NCBI GenBank assembly: GCA_030430515.1
Contig: JAUIKX010000135.1
Coordinates: forward strand, 1 to 9,192
Direction: 5' to 3'
DNA: 9,192 bases
From: Gammaproteobacteria bacterium
GTDB taxonomy: Bacteria > Pseudomonadota > Gammaproteobacteria > Pseudomonadales > Azotimanducaceae
Under the pieces are notes generated by a model. The model was not told where the DNA came from, did not search any database, and worked only from the letters and a program-made list of their open reading frames with translations. A program made the position numbers and the translations under genes. Below are positions 1 through 5,664 of this stretch, in pieces (within the stretch, counting starts at the first letter, position 1; the number at the start of each line of letters is the position of its first letter).

Positions 1-1
1 C

Positions 2-61
2 GTTACCGATCAGCGCTTCGACTTGGAGCGGGAGATCGATCGCCTGGAGAAAGCCGGCTGA
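2..61 (+). CDS. 3' end of an unidentified plus-strand gene (partial, cut by the left edge)
   Basis: The frame opening at base 2 is free of stops up to the TGA at 59-61. It encodes 19 residues, ending DLEREIDRLEKAG. The sequence looks like a real protein C-terminus: a charged amphipathic helix with alternating Leu/Ile and Glu/Arg, and mostly G or C at third codon positions. It overlaps the 3' end of the minus-strand phosphodiesterase gene by 59 nt, tail to tail. In that overlap the minus-strand frame encodes a Ser/Pro/Arg-rich tail that looks less protein-like, which supports plus-strand coding here. The family cannot be named from 19 residues. A chance open frame is the main alternative. Confidence 0.45.
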   Translation, partial: VTDQRFDLEREIDRLEKAG

Positions 62-800
62 GCCGGTCCGGGTAGTCTGTAAACAGTGCTTGCACACCCA
101 TTCTTAAAAGTGCCTGGGCACGCCGGGTGGAATTGACGGTGTAGCTGCTGATGGTCAGGTTCGCCTGCGTCAGGGCAGAGACGCGCTCGGGGTTGAGAAC
201 ACGCTGATTGATATTCACCCAGCCTGTTTGAAAACGAGCGGCGACCGACGGGATGTCGCTGCGCCATTTGTGGAACAGCGGGGCGATGATGGTCGACGCA
301 TCCGGGCCATCCGGGTCGTGGTCCTTGAATCGTGCCAGCTCCCCATGATCGAAAGAAGACACCATGATGCTGTTGGCCGGAGGGCGCGTGCGTTCCAGCC
401 AGCGGGCTACCGGTAGGGCGGTATCCGGGCCCTTGAGTTCGATATTCAGGCCTGCCTTGCCGTCAATCAGCGTCCACACCTCGTCGAGTGTGGGAATGCC
501 GGCGCCGTTCCCGGCATCCAGCGACCGGAGACCTGCCAGACGTTGCTGCATGACCGGTCCGCGCCCGTTGGTGGTGCGCTCCAGGGTGTCGTCATGAATG
601 ACAATGAGGGTATCTTCGACGTTGTACACATCCAGCTCTACGGCATTCACGCCACACTCCAGAGCTTTAGCGAAGCTCGGCAGTGTATTCTCGGGGGCGA
701 GACCGGCAGCGCCCCGGTGGCCGATGATGCAGGGTCGGTTCGTGAGGAAAGCCTTTTCTTCTAAAATCTTTCCTCCCGAAGTCGTAATCTCGAAAGCCAT
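3..800 (-). CDS. Glycerophosphodiester phosphodiesterase, cytosolic (UgpQ-like)
   Basis: This enzyme hydrolyses glycerophosphodiesters from phospholipid turnover to sn-glycerol 3-phosphate and an alcohol, using a TIM-barrel GDPD fold and a divalent metal. The 265-residue product shows the family signature in order: IIGHRG at 25-30 (catalytic His28, Arg29), PENT at 36-39 (metal ligand Glu37), VELDV at 54-58 (Glu55, Asp57), HDDTLERTTNG at 69-79 (second catalytic His69), and NIELKG at 119-124 (metal ligand Glu121). The barrel closes with ALFTDYPDRL near residue 240. I see no signal peptide, so it should be cytosolic. The start is uncertain: HRG normally lies about 8-12 residues from the N-terminus, but here 27 residues precede it. 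The ATG at 800-798 has no clear ribosome binding site, while GGAGGA (776-771) lies inside the frame. The last 20 or so residues (SPAPSRSADR) extend beyond the family core. The gene is divergent from dnaX and appears monocistronic. Confidence 0.9.
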   Translation of the reverse strand: MAFEITTSGGKILEEKAFLTNRPCIIGHRGAAGLAPENTLPSFAKALECGVNAVELDVYNVEDTLIVIHDDTLERTTNGRGPVMQQRLAGLRSLDAGNGAGIPTLDEVWTLIDGKAGLNIELKGPDTALPVARWLERTRPPANSIMVSSFDHGELARFKDHDPDGPDASTIIAPLFHKWRSDIPSVAARFQTGWVNINQRVLNPERVSALTQANLTISSYTVNSTRRAQALLRMGVQALFTDYPDRLSRLSPGDRSPAPSRSADR

Positions 801-867
801 AGCAGATCGCCATATCTGGACGCTTCATGATGCTTGCTGATTGCCGACCTGTCGACGCCGCTTCAGT

Positions 868-873
868 TACAAT
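868..873 (+). promoter_or_regulatory. Candidate -10 element of the dnaX promoter
   Basis: TACAAT at 868-873 matches five of six bases of the sigma70 -10 consensus and sits in the only gap upstream of dnaX. The best -35-like hexamer is TTGCCG at 841-846, but its 21-nt spacing is too long to be ideal. Transcription starting about seven bases after the -10 would begin at or near base 880, the A of the dnaX ATG. The call rests on sequence matching alone. Confidence 0.4.
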
Positions 874-879
874 GCCGCG

Positions 880-2442
880 ATGAGTTACGAGGTATTTGCA
901 AGAAAGCTTCGCCCCAGGGGATTCGACGCTCTGGTGGGGCAGGATCACGTGGTTCGGGCGTTGTCGCACGCCCTGGATCACGATCGTCTGCACCACGCAT
1001 ATCTGTTCACCGGTACCCGGGGGGTGGGTAAGACGACCATCGCGCGTATTCTCGCCCGGTGTCTGAACTGCGAAGCGAATGGCGTGTCGTCCTCGCCGTG
1101 TGGCGAGTGCTCGGCCTGTTCAGAGATCAATGAAGGTCGCTTCGTCGATCTCATCGAAGTGGATGCCGCGTCACGCACCGGTGTGGCCGACACGCGGGAA
1201 CTGCTCGAGAACGCTCAGTATCTACCCACCCGCGGCCGCTACAAGGTCTACCTGATCGACGAGGTGCACATGCTGTCCAACGCGGCGTTCAACGCGCTGC
1301 TCAAGACGCTCGAAGAACCGCCGCCGCACATCGTTTTCCTGCTGGCTACGACCGAAGCACGCAAAGTCCCGGTTACGGTGCTGTCGCGGTGTCTGCAGTT
1401 CCAGCTCAAGAACATTCCGGCGGCTGAGATCAGCGCTTATCTTGCGAAGGTGCTTGCTGACGAGAACATCGAGTTCGAACCTGCGGCCCTCGATACCATT
1501 GCCCGTTCAGCGCGTGGCAGTATGCGCGACGCCCTGTCGATTACAGACCAGGCCATCGCGTTCGGTCAGGGCAGCCTGCAGGGACCTGCCGTCAGCGAAA
1601 TGCTGGGGGTGGTCGGGCGCGATGAGGTGAGCGGTGTGCTCGAAGCGCTGGTTGCCGGGAACGCCGAGCGGCTGATGGCGGTGACGGCGGACTTCGCCAA
1701 CAGGGCCGTAGACTTTTCCGCCATGCTGGAGGAGCTCATTGCGGCGCTGCATGGGCTCGCGGTAGACGCTGCCGTATCCGGAAAGGGTGGAGCGGGAGGG
1801 CTGAGTGCCGAAGCGCTGCACCTTTACTATCAGATCGCCCTCATGGGTTATCGCGACCTGCAGATCAGCCCGGACCCCCGGGCAGGCCTTGAGATGACGC
1901 TGCTGCGCATGCTGGCGTTCGCGCCGGAGCCAGGCAGCGCCGTGCCGCCAGCAATGCCTTCAGGGGGAGATACTTCCCAACGGCAGGGTCCCACCGGTGA
2001 GGCCGGGGCTGATGGCGGTCAGCAGTCAGCATCCGCGGAAGCCAGGCGGACGAGGCCTCCGGAGGCGCTGAGCTGCTGGTACTCCTGGGTCGCGCAGGCT
2101 CCGGTGCAGGGGGTCGCTCGCATGCTCATGGAGCATTCGGCGTTACACGAACTCGATGGCGACCGCCTGAGCGTCGTGCTCGATCATCGACACGATACGC
2201 TGCTGAACGACGCGCAGATCAAAACGATGGAAAGGGCGCTCGGGGAGGCAACCGGGCGTGAATTGAGGATCGATCTCGAGGTGGGGGATCCCATTTTCGA
2301 GACCCCTTCGGATCGCCTCGCGCGCCTGGCGGAAGAGAGGCAACTGGCGGCGGAACGAGCGATCGAGGAAGATGCCACCGTCCAGGCGCTGCTGCGCGAA
2401 TTCGGTGGCTCGGTGCAACGGGTGCAGCCGCTGGACGGCTGA
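880..2442 (+). CDS. dnaX: DNA polymerase III subunit tau (clamp loader ATPase DnaX)
   Basis: DnaX is the AAA+ motor of the clamp loader; it opens the beta sliding clamp and joins the polymerase cores to the helicase. The product is 520 residues. The start is set at ATG 880 because it gives MSYEVFARKLRP, aligning with E. coli MSYQVLARKWRP; the frame is open further upstream to a TTG at 841. Motifs seen: Walker A GTRGVGKT at 45-52; zinc-module cysteines 64, 74, 77 and 80; Walker B VYLIDE at 123-128; and the SRC arginine-finger motif at 169-171. A Gly/Ser/Pro/Ala-rich linker covers about 348-396, and 397-520 resembles the alpha-binding domain V of tau (TPSDRLARLAEERQLA, then a terminal VQPL). 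E. coli tau has 643 residues; the shortening is in the linker, where tau contacts DnaB. I see no A-AAA-AAG slippery heptamer, so a separate gamma product made by the E. coli mechanism is not indicated. No Shine-Dalgarno precedes the ATG. Confidence 0.97.
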   Translation: MSYEVFARKLRPRGFDALVGQDHVVRALSHALDHDRLHHAYLFTGTRGVGKTTIARILARCLNCEANGVSSSPCGECSACSEINEGRFVDLIEVDAASRTGVADTRELLENAQYLPTRGRYKVYLIDEVHMLSNAAFNALLKTLEEPPPHIVFLLATTEARKVPVTVLSRCLQFQLKNIPAAEISAYLAKVLADENIEFEPAALDTIARSARGSMRDALSITDQAIAFGQGSLQGPAVSEMLGVVGRDEVSGVLEALVAGNAERLMAVTADFANRAVDFSAMLEELIAALHGLAVDAAVSGKGGAGGLSAEALHLYYQIALMGYRDLQISPDPRAGLEMTLLRMLAFAPEPGSAVPPAMPSGGDTSQRQGPTGEAGADGGQQSASAEARRTRPPEALSCWYSWVAQAPVQGVARMLMEHSALHELDGDRLSVVLDHRHDTLLNDAQIKTMERALGEATGRELRIDLEVGDPIFETPSDRLARLAEERQLAAERAIEEDATVQALLREFGGSVQRVQPLDG

Positions 2443-2478
2443 TAAAAAACTCAAGTAGACAGCAAACGACGGAACCGC

Positions 2479-2847
2479 ATGAGTATCAAAGATTTGAGCG
2501 GCCTGATGAAGCAGGCCCAGGAGATGCAGGCCAGAATGCAGGAGCAGATGCAGGCTGCACAGGAAGAGGCGGCTAACCTCAGAGTTACGGGGGACGCCGG
2601 AGCAGGGCTTGCCCGAGTGACCATGAATGGTCGCTTCGAAGTGGTTGAGATCTCGCTTGACGATGCGCTCCTCAAGGAAGAGAAAAGCGTTGTGGAAGAT
2701 CTCATTGCTGCGGCCTGTAACGACGCGGTACGCCGTGCAGGCGAGGCGCAGCAGGCGAAGATGGCGGAGGCCGCTGGCGGCATGGGGCTGCCGGGTGGCA
2801 TGGACCTCGGGAGCCTTGGCGACCTGCTCGGCAAAATGAAATTCTGA
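2479..2847 (+). CDS. ybaB: YbaB/EbfC family nucleoid-associated DNA-binding protein
   Basis: A small dimeric DNA-binding protein thought to coat or bend the nucleoid. The product is 122 residues; E. coli YbaB has 109. An N-terminal amphipathic helix (about 5-33, with the repeated pattern MKQAQEMQARMQEQMQAAQEE) forms the dimer arm. It is followed by a beta-rich core with the family-typical stretch VTMNGRFEVVEISLDDALL at about 47-65 and a helix ending ACNDAVRRAGEAQQ. The C-terminus is Gly/Met-rich (GGMGLPGGMDLG), as is common in the family. It lies 36 nt after dnaX, with no terminator between, and its stop shares one base with the recR start (TGATG). The site upstream of the ATG is only weakly purine-rich. 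The dnaX-ybaB-recR order is a strong independent support. Confidence 0.96.
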   Translation: MSIKDLSGLMKQAQEMQARMQEQMQAAQEEAANLRVTGDAGAGLARVTMNGRFEVVEISLDDALLKEEKSVVEDLIAAACNDAVRRAGEAQQAKMAEAAGGMGLPGGMDLGSLGDLLGKMKF

Positions 2848-3452
2848 TGGGGGCATCACCCCTGCTGACGCGACTCATACAGTCGCTGCAGATACTGCCG
2901 GGAGTCGGGCCGAAAAGTGCTCAGCGTATGGCGCTGACCATTCTGCAACGGCAGCGGGAAGGTGCTGCGCGGCTTGCAGAGGACCTGGCCCGAGCGGTTG
3001 AGGGTATCAAAGAATGTCAGTGGTGCCGCAACCTGACCGAGGAGAGCCTTTGCGGAATCTGTGCTGACGAACGTCGGGATCGGGCGGTGCTGTGCGTTGT
3101 CGAGTCACCGGCTGACATATTCGCCATCGAACAGGCGGGTGGCTATTCCGGGCAATATTTCGTTCTGCACGGACGCCTCTCGCCCATCGATGGTATCGGC
3201 CCCGAAGAGCTGCACATGGACCGGCTGCTGGCCCGTGTGCGCCGCGACGAAACCAAAGAGGTGATCGTTGCCACGAACGCCACTGTGGAAGGCGAAGCCA
3301 CGGCACACTACATTCAGGATCTGCTCGGCGACCATGTCGAGTCGGTAAGCCGCCTCGCTCAAGGCATGCCGGTGGGTGGTGAGCTCGAGTATGCCGACGG
3401 CGGCACCATTCTCCATGCTCTGCAGGGTCGAAGGCGGCTGGGCGCGGTATGA
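2847..3452 (+). CDS. recR: Recombination mediator protein RecR
   Basis: RecR works with RecO (and RecF) to load RecA on SSB-coated single-stranded DNA at gaps. The 201-residue length equals that of E. coli RecR. Domains in order: a helix-hairpin-helix with LPGVGPKSAQRMA at 17-29; a C4 zinc finger with Cys57, Cys60, Cys69 and Cys72 (CQWC...CGIC); a Toprim domain starting VLCVVESPAD at 81-90 with Glu86, followed by YFVLHGRLSPIDGIGPE; and the C-terminal region with the ATNATVEGEATA stretch and QGMPVGGELEY. All family landmarks are present. The start ATG overlaps the ybaB stop by one base, and no clear ribosome binding site is visible, so translation is probably coupled to ybaB. Its own stop overlaps the rnd start by four bases. 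Confidence 0.98.
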   Translation: MGASPLLTRLIQSLQILPGVGPKSAQRMALTILQRQREGAARLAEDLARAVEGIKECQWCRNLTEESLCGICADERRDRAVLCVVESPADIFAIEQAGGYSGQYFVLHGRLSPIDGIGPEELHMDRLLARVRRDETKEVIVATNATVEGEATAHYIQDLLGDHVESVSRLAQGMPVGGELEYADGGTILHALQGRRRLGAV

Positions 3453-4540
3453 GTGACGTTTCCTGGATCCGCGATGAGGACGCGTTGGCGGATGCCGTCG
3501 CCTCGTGTGGCCGGGTGGTCGCACTCGATACCGAGTTTCAGCGCACCTCCACGTTTTTTCCCATCGCAGGTCTTTATCAGCTCGCCAGCGCAGAACAGAT
3601 CTGGCTGATCGATCCGCTGGAAATCGAGGATTTCGGTCCTTTCCTGGAACTGCTCGAAGACCGCAGCGTGGTCAAGGTGATGCACGCCTGCAGTGAAGAT
3701 CTCGAGCTCCTCCGGCATCATCTCGGCGCGGTGCCCAGAGGCCTGTTCGACACCCAGTTTGCTTATGCCTTCGTCTCCGACCGCTACTCCATCAGTCTGG
3801 CAGCACTGGTCGAACACTACGAAGGGGTTGCCATGGAGTCCTCGCAAACCCGTTCCAACTGGCTGCGGCGACCGCTCAGCGACGCGCAGATTCACTATGC
3901 TGCCGAAGACGTGCGCTATCTGGTGCGCATTCATGACCGGCTGGTGGAAGAGCTTGCAGAAAAGGGGCGGTTGGAATGGTTTGAACAAGACATGGCTGAG
4001 CGTGGCGACTTTCGACCGCCCGATCCGGAAACCTATTATCTGGGCGTTGGCAAGGCATGGTCTCTCGCAGAGCATGAGCTTGCCCGTCTGCAGTCGCTAT
4101 GTGCCTGGCGTGAGCGCACCGCGATGACCCGCGACATGCCCCGCAGGCGGGTTCTCGAGGACGACCAGCTGCTCGCCATGGCGCGGGTCGATCGGTTGGA
4201 TGTGCAAGACCTGACGCGCTACGTGTCCAATGGTCTGGCGCGCCGCTACGGTGAAGAGATCGTTGAGGCGCACGGCCATACGCTGGCGCCAGAGGCGCTG
4301 TCAGAGGTGCCGAAGCCTCTGACTCAGGGTGAATCGGCAAAGCTCAAGAAGCTACGCGCTGCAGGTGTCGCACAGGCGGAGGATCTGGGGCTTGCGCAGG
4401 AACTGTTGGCCCGCAAACGCGATGTGGAAGCGCTGTACAGGCACTTTCGCGCCCATGGAACGCTCGATGAGCGCTTCGCCGGCTGGCGAAAGCCCATCGT
4501 CGGCGATCTGTATCAGCAGATGCTGGCCGGGTCACGTTGA
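3449..4540 (+). CDS. rnd: Ribonuclease D
   Basis: A 3'-to-5' exoribonuclease of the DEDD superfamily that trims tRNA and other small structured RNAs. The 363-residue product has all catalytic positions: Asp27 and Glu29 in LDTEF (Exo I), Asp84 in HACSEDLELL (Exo II), and Tyr150 plus Asp154 in HYAAEDVRYL (Exo III), so it is the DEDDy type. An HRDC domain follows at about 211-280 (LCAWRERTAMTRDMPRR...LEDDQLLAMARV), and the C-terminal 80 residues fit the second HRDC-like domain of E. coli RNase D, which has 375 residues. The ATG overlaps the recR stop in an ATGA. GAAGGCGG about 10 nt upstream may serve as ribosome binding site. Placement directly behind recR differs from E. coli, where rnd lies elsewhere. 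Confidence 0.97.
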   Translation: MSDVSWIRDEDALADAVASCGRVVALDTEFQRTSTFFPIAGLYQLASAEQIWLIDPLEIEDFGPFLELLEDRSVVKVMHACSEDLELLRHHLGAVPRGLFDTQFAYAFVSDRYSISLAALVEHYEGVAMESSQTRSNWLRRPLSDAQIHYAAEDVRYLVRIHDRLVEELAEKGRLEWFEQDMAERGDFRPPDPETYYLGVGKAWSLAEHELARLQSLCAWRERTAMTRDMPRRRVLEDDQLLAMARVDRLDVQDLTRYVSNGLARRYGEEIVEAHGHTLAPEALSEVPKPLTQGESAKLKKLRAAGVAQAEDLGLAQELLARKRDVEALYRHFRAHGTLDERFAGWRKPIVGDLYQQMLAGSR

Positions 4541-4782
4541 TGGAAATCGCCGTCTACCGCAGCAGCCGCAAAAAAGACACCTACCTGCTGCTGCGGGCTG
4601 AAGACGACCTCGCGGAAGTGGTGCCTGATGCGTTGATGGGTCAGTTCGGTGAGGCGACCCATTCTTTCTCCTTCACCCTGACCAGCGAATCAACGCTGCA
4701 GCGCATCGATCACGAGACGCTGCGTAAGCGCCTCGAAGACGACGGCTTTTACCTGCAGCTACCACCCCCGGAGAACCTGTGA
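4540..4782 (+). CDS. ycgL: YcgL domain-containing protein
   Basis: A small conserved protein of the YcgL family, without a firm biochemical function. The 80-residue product has the family hallmarks: VYRSSRKKDTYLLL at about 5-18, a central VPDALMGQFG stretch, and the terminal GFYLQLPPPENL, which matches YYLQLPPPPEDL of E. coli YcgL. E. coli YcgL (108 residues) has a leader before this start and a tail after the PPP motif; both are absent here because the gene is packed between rnd and ycgN. I chose the ATG at 4540, which shares one base with the rnd stop (TGATG); a TTG one codon earlier is also in frame. The rnd-ycgL-ycgN order is known from pseudomonads, which supports the call. Confidence 0.93.
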   Translation: MEIAVYRSSRKKDTYLLLRAEDDLAEVVPDALMGQFGEATHSFSFTLTSESTLQRIDHETLRKRLEDDGFYLQLPPPENL

Positions 4783-5231
4783 ACTGGTGGGATGAGTTGC
4801 CGCTCGAGGCGCTGAACGAAACGCAGTGGGAGGCGCTGTGCGATGGCTGCGCCAGGTGCTGCATGATCAAGCTCGAAGACGAAGACAGTGGCGAGATCGT
4901 GTACACCACCGTGGTATGCCGGTACCTGGATATGGACTGCGCCCGTTGCACGGTCTATCCCGAGCGTCATGTTCGCGTGCCTGACTGCGTGCCTTTCGGC
5001 GCAGCAGATGCAGCGGACTTTCACTGGCTGCCGGACTCCTGTGCATATCGGAAGCGCGCGGCGGGTAAGCCGCTGGACTGGTGGCATCCTCTCAACTCCG
5101 GGCGACCGGAGTCTGTGCAGGAGGCTGGCATATCGGTGATTGGACACGTGGTATCGGAAGATCAGGTGCATGAAGACGACCTGGAGCTTCATGCTGTCCG
5201 CTGGGTCAGTGCAGAGGAGGTTGAAGGGTGA
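4779..5231 (+). CDS. ycgN: YcgN family cysteine-cluster protein (YkgJ/UPF0260 type)
   Basis: The 150-residue product belongs to the YcgN family within the broader YkgJ-type cysteine-cluster proteins, which are thought to bind zinc or iron-sulfur; no reaction is established. Nine cysteines are visible: 21, 24, 27 and 28 (CDGCARCC), 47, 54 and 57 (CRYLDMDCARC), 70 and 88. Conserved flanking text includes NWWDELPLEALNETQWEALC at the N-terminus, VYPERHVRVPDCVPF in the middle, and LPDSCAYR followed by PLDWWHPL. The start is the GTG at 4779, four bases inside ycgL (GTGA), with GGAG at 4770-4773 at a 5-nt spacing. It is a soluble, acidic protein with no signal peptide. Tight coupling to rnd and ycgL is seen, but a functional link is only inferred. 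Confidence 0.94.
   Translation: MNWWDELPLEALNETQWEALCDGCARCCMIKLEDEDSGEIVYTTVVCRYLDMDCARCTVYPERHVRVPDCVPFGAADAADFHWLPDSCAYRKRAAGKPLDWWHPLNSGRPESVQEAGISVIGHVVSEDQVHEDDLELHAVRWVSAEEVEG
5215..5220 (+). promoter_or_regulatory. Strong ribosome binding site for the small membrane protein gene
   Basis: AGGAGG at 5215-5220 lies seven bases before the GTG at 5228, an ideal arrangement. It fixes that GTG as the start even though the site lies inside the end of ycgN. Confidence 0.75.
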
Positions 5232-5578
5232 GCGGATATGAAATCGCCTGGGTCGTGGTGGCGGTGGCCGGTGTGCTCTGTATTGCGGCGACGGGTATGT
5301 TGCTGCGTCATTCCGTTCGTCCGCTATTGCTGTTTCCCGCGCTGACGCTGCTGGCGGCTGTGTTGTTCGTTCCTGCGCCGCACCCGGGTGCCGAGGGTGT
5401 CTGGGCGCCGGCTTTTCTTGTAGCCCTCTTTGAGGGGCTCTTTCAGATGGACGGCAACCCCACGGCGGCCTTGAGGCTGCTGCTCGCCGGCTGTGTTGCA
5501 GCGCTGGTGGTCAGTGGTGGCGTCTCCGGCCTGCTGGCGCTCAGAAGTTCCCGCCGGGATGTGACAGAAAGCGTCTGA
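5228..5578 (+). CDS. Small inner-membrane protein of unknown function
   Basis: I do not recognise this 116-residue protein as a named family. Three hydrophobic segments are visible: about 6-26 (IAWVVVAVAGVLCIAATGMLL), 33-50, and 82-105. Between the second and third is a stretch rich in Phe, Leu and Trp (58-74) that could be a re-entrant or amphipathic helix, ending in QMDGNPTAALR. The Arg/His residues at 27-31 and the RSSRRD tail suggest those sides face the cytoplasm. It begins with GTG, overlaps the ycgN stop by four bases (GTGA), and has an excellent ribosome binding site, so it is certainly meant to be translated. It is the last gene of the coupled series. By position it could serve either that operon or the envelope vWA gene downstream; the sequence does not decide. 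Confidence 0.85.
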   Translation: MSGYEIAWVVVAVAGVLCIAATGMLLRHSVRPLLLFPALTLLAAVLFVPAPHPGAEGVWAPAFLVALFEGLFQMDGNPTAALRLLLAGCVAALVVSGGVSGLLALRSSRRDVTESV

Positions 5579-5606
5579 CCGCGATCGGGCGGGGCGTGCA
5601 CTCGGG

Positions 5607-5634
5607 TTTCGAATTTCCTGTCTGGTGCTAGCCT
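5607..5634 (+). promoter_or_regulatory. Possible weak promoter in the 86-nt gap before the membrane-anchored vWA gene
   Basis: An extended -10-like TGCTAGCCT (5626-5634) has the TG motif and the T-A-...-T key bases, with a poor -35-like TTTCGA at 5607-5612 and a 16-nt spacer. The gap 5579-5664 is the longest between ybaB and the vWA gene, and no stem-loop with a U-tract is visible in it. Readthrough from the upstream operon is equally possible. Confidence 0.25.
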
Positions 5635-5664
5635 TCAGTAGAGAAACAACCGACCGTGTTGGCT

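Noticed and set aside
801..879. Possible 4.5S RNA (ffs) gene, which lies before dnaX in some relatives
   Set aside because: The gap is under 80 bases, and I see none of the conserved 4.5S core sequence.
841..879. Upstream TTG at 841 as the dnaX start
   Set aside because: It would add 13 non-conserved residues before the family-typical MSYEVFARK, and these bases overlap the likely promoter.
667..996. A minus-strand frame overlapping the phosphodiesterase start and the dnaX start
   Set aside because: It is out of frame with the phosphodiesterase, antisense to the conserved dnaX N-terminus, and has no recognisable domain or ribosome binding site.
2443..2449. An A-run after the dnaX stop as a possible frameshift site or terminator tail
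   Set aside because: It lies downstream of the stop codon, so it cannot make gamma, and no GC-rich stem precedes it that would make a terminator.
2143..2859. A 238-codon minus-strand frame across the dnaX end and ybaB
   Set aside because: It is antisense to conserved domains of both genes, and its His/Leu/Arg-rich composition is typical of a shadow frame.
3359..4075. A 238-codon minus-strand frame across the recR end and the RNase D catalytic domain
   Set aside because: It is antisense to strongly conserved catalytic motifs and shows no domain of its own.
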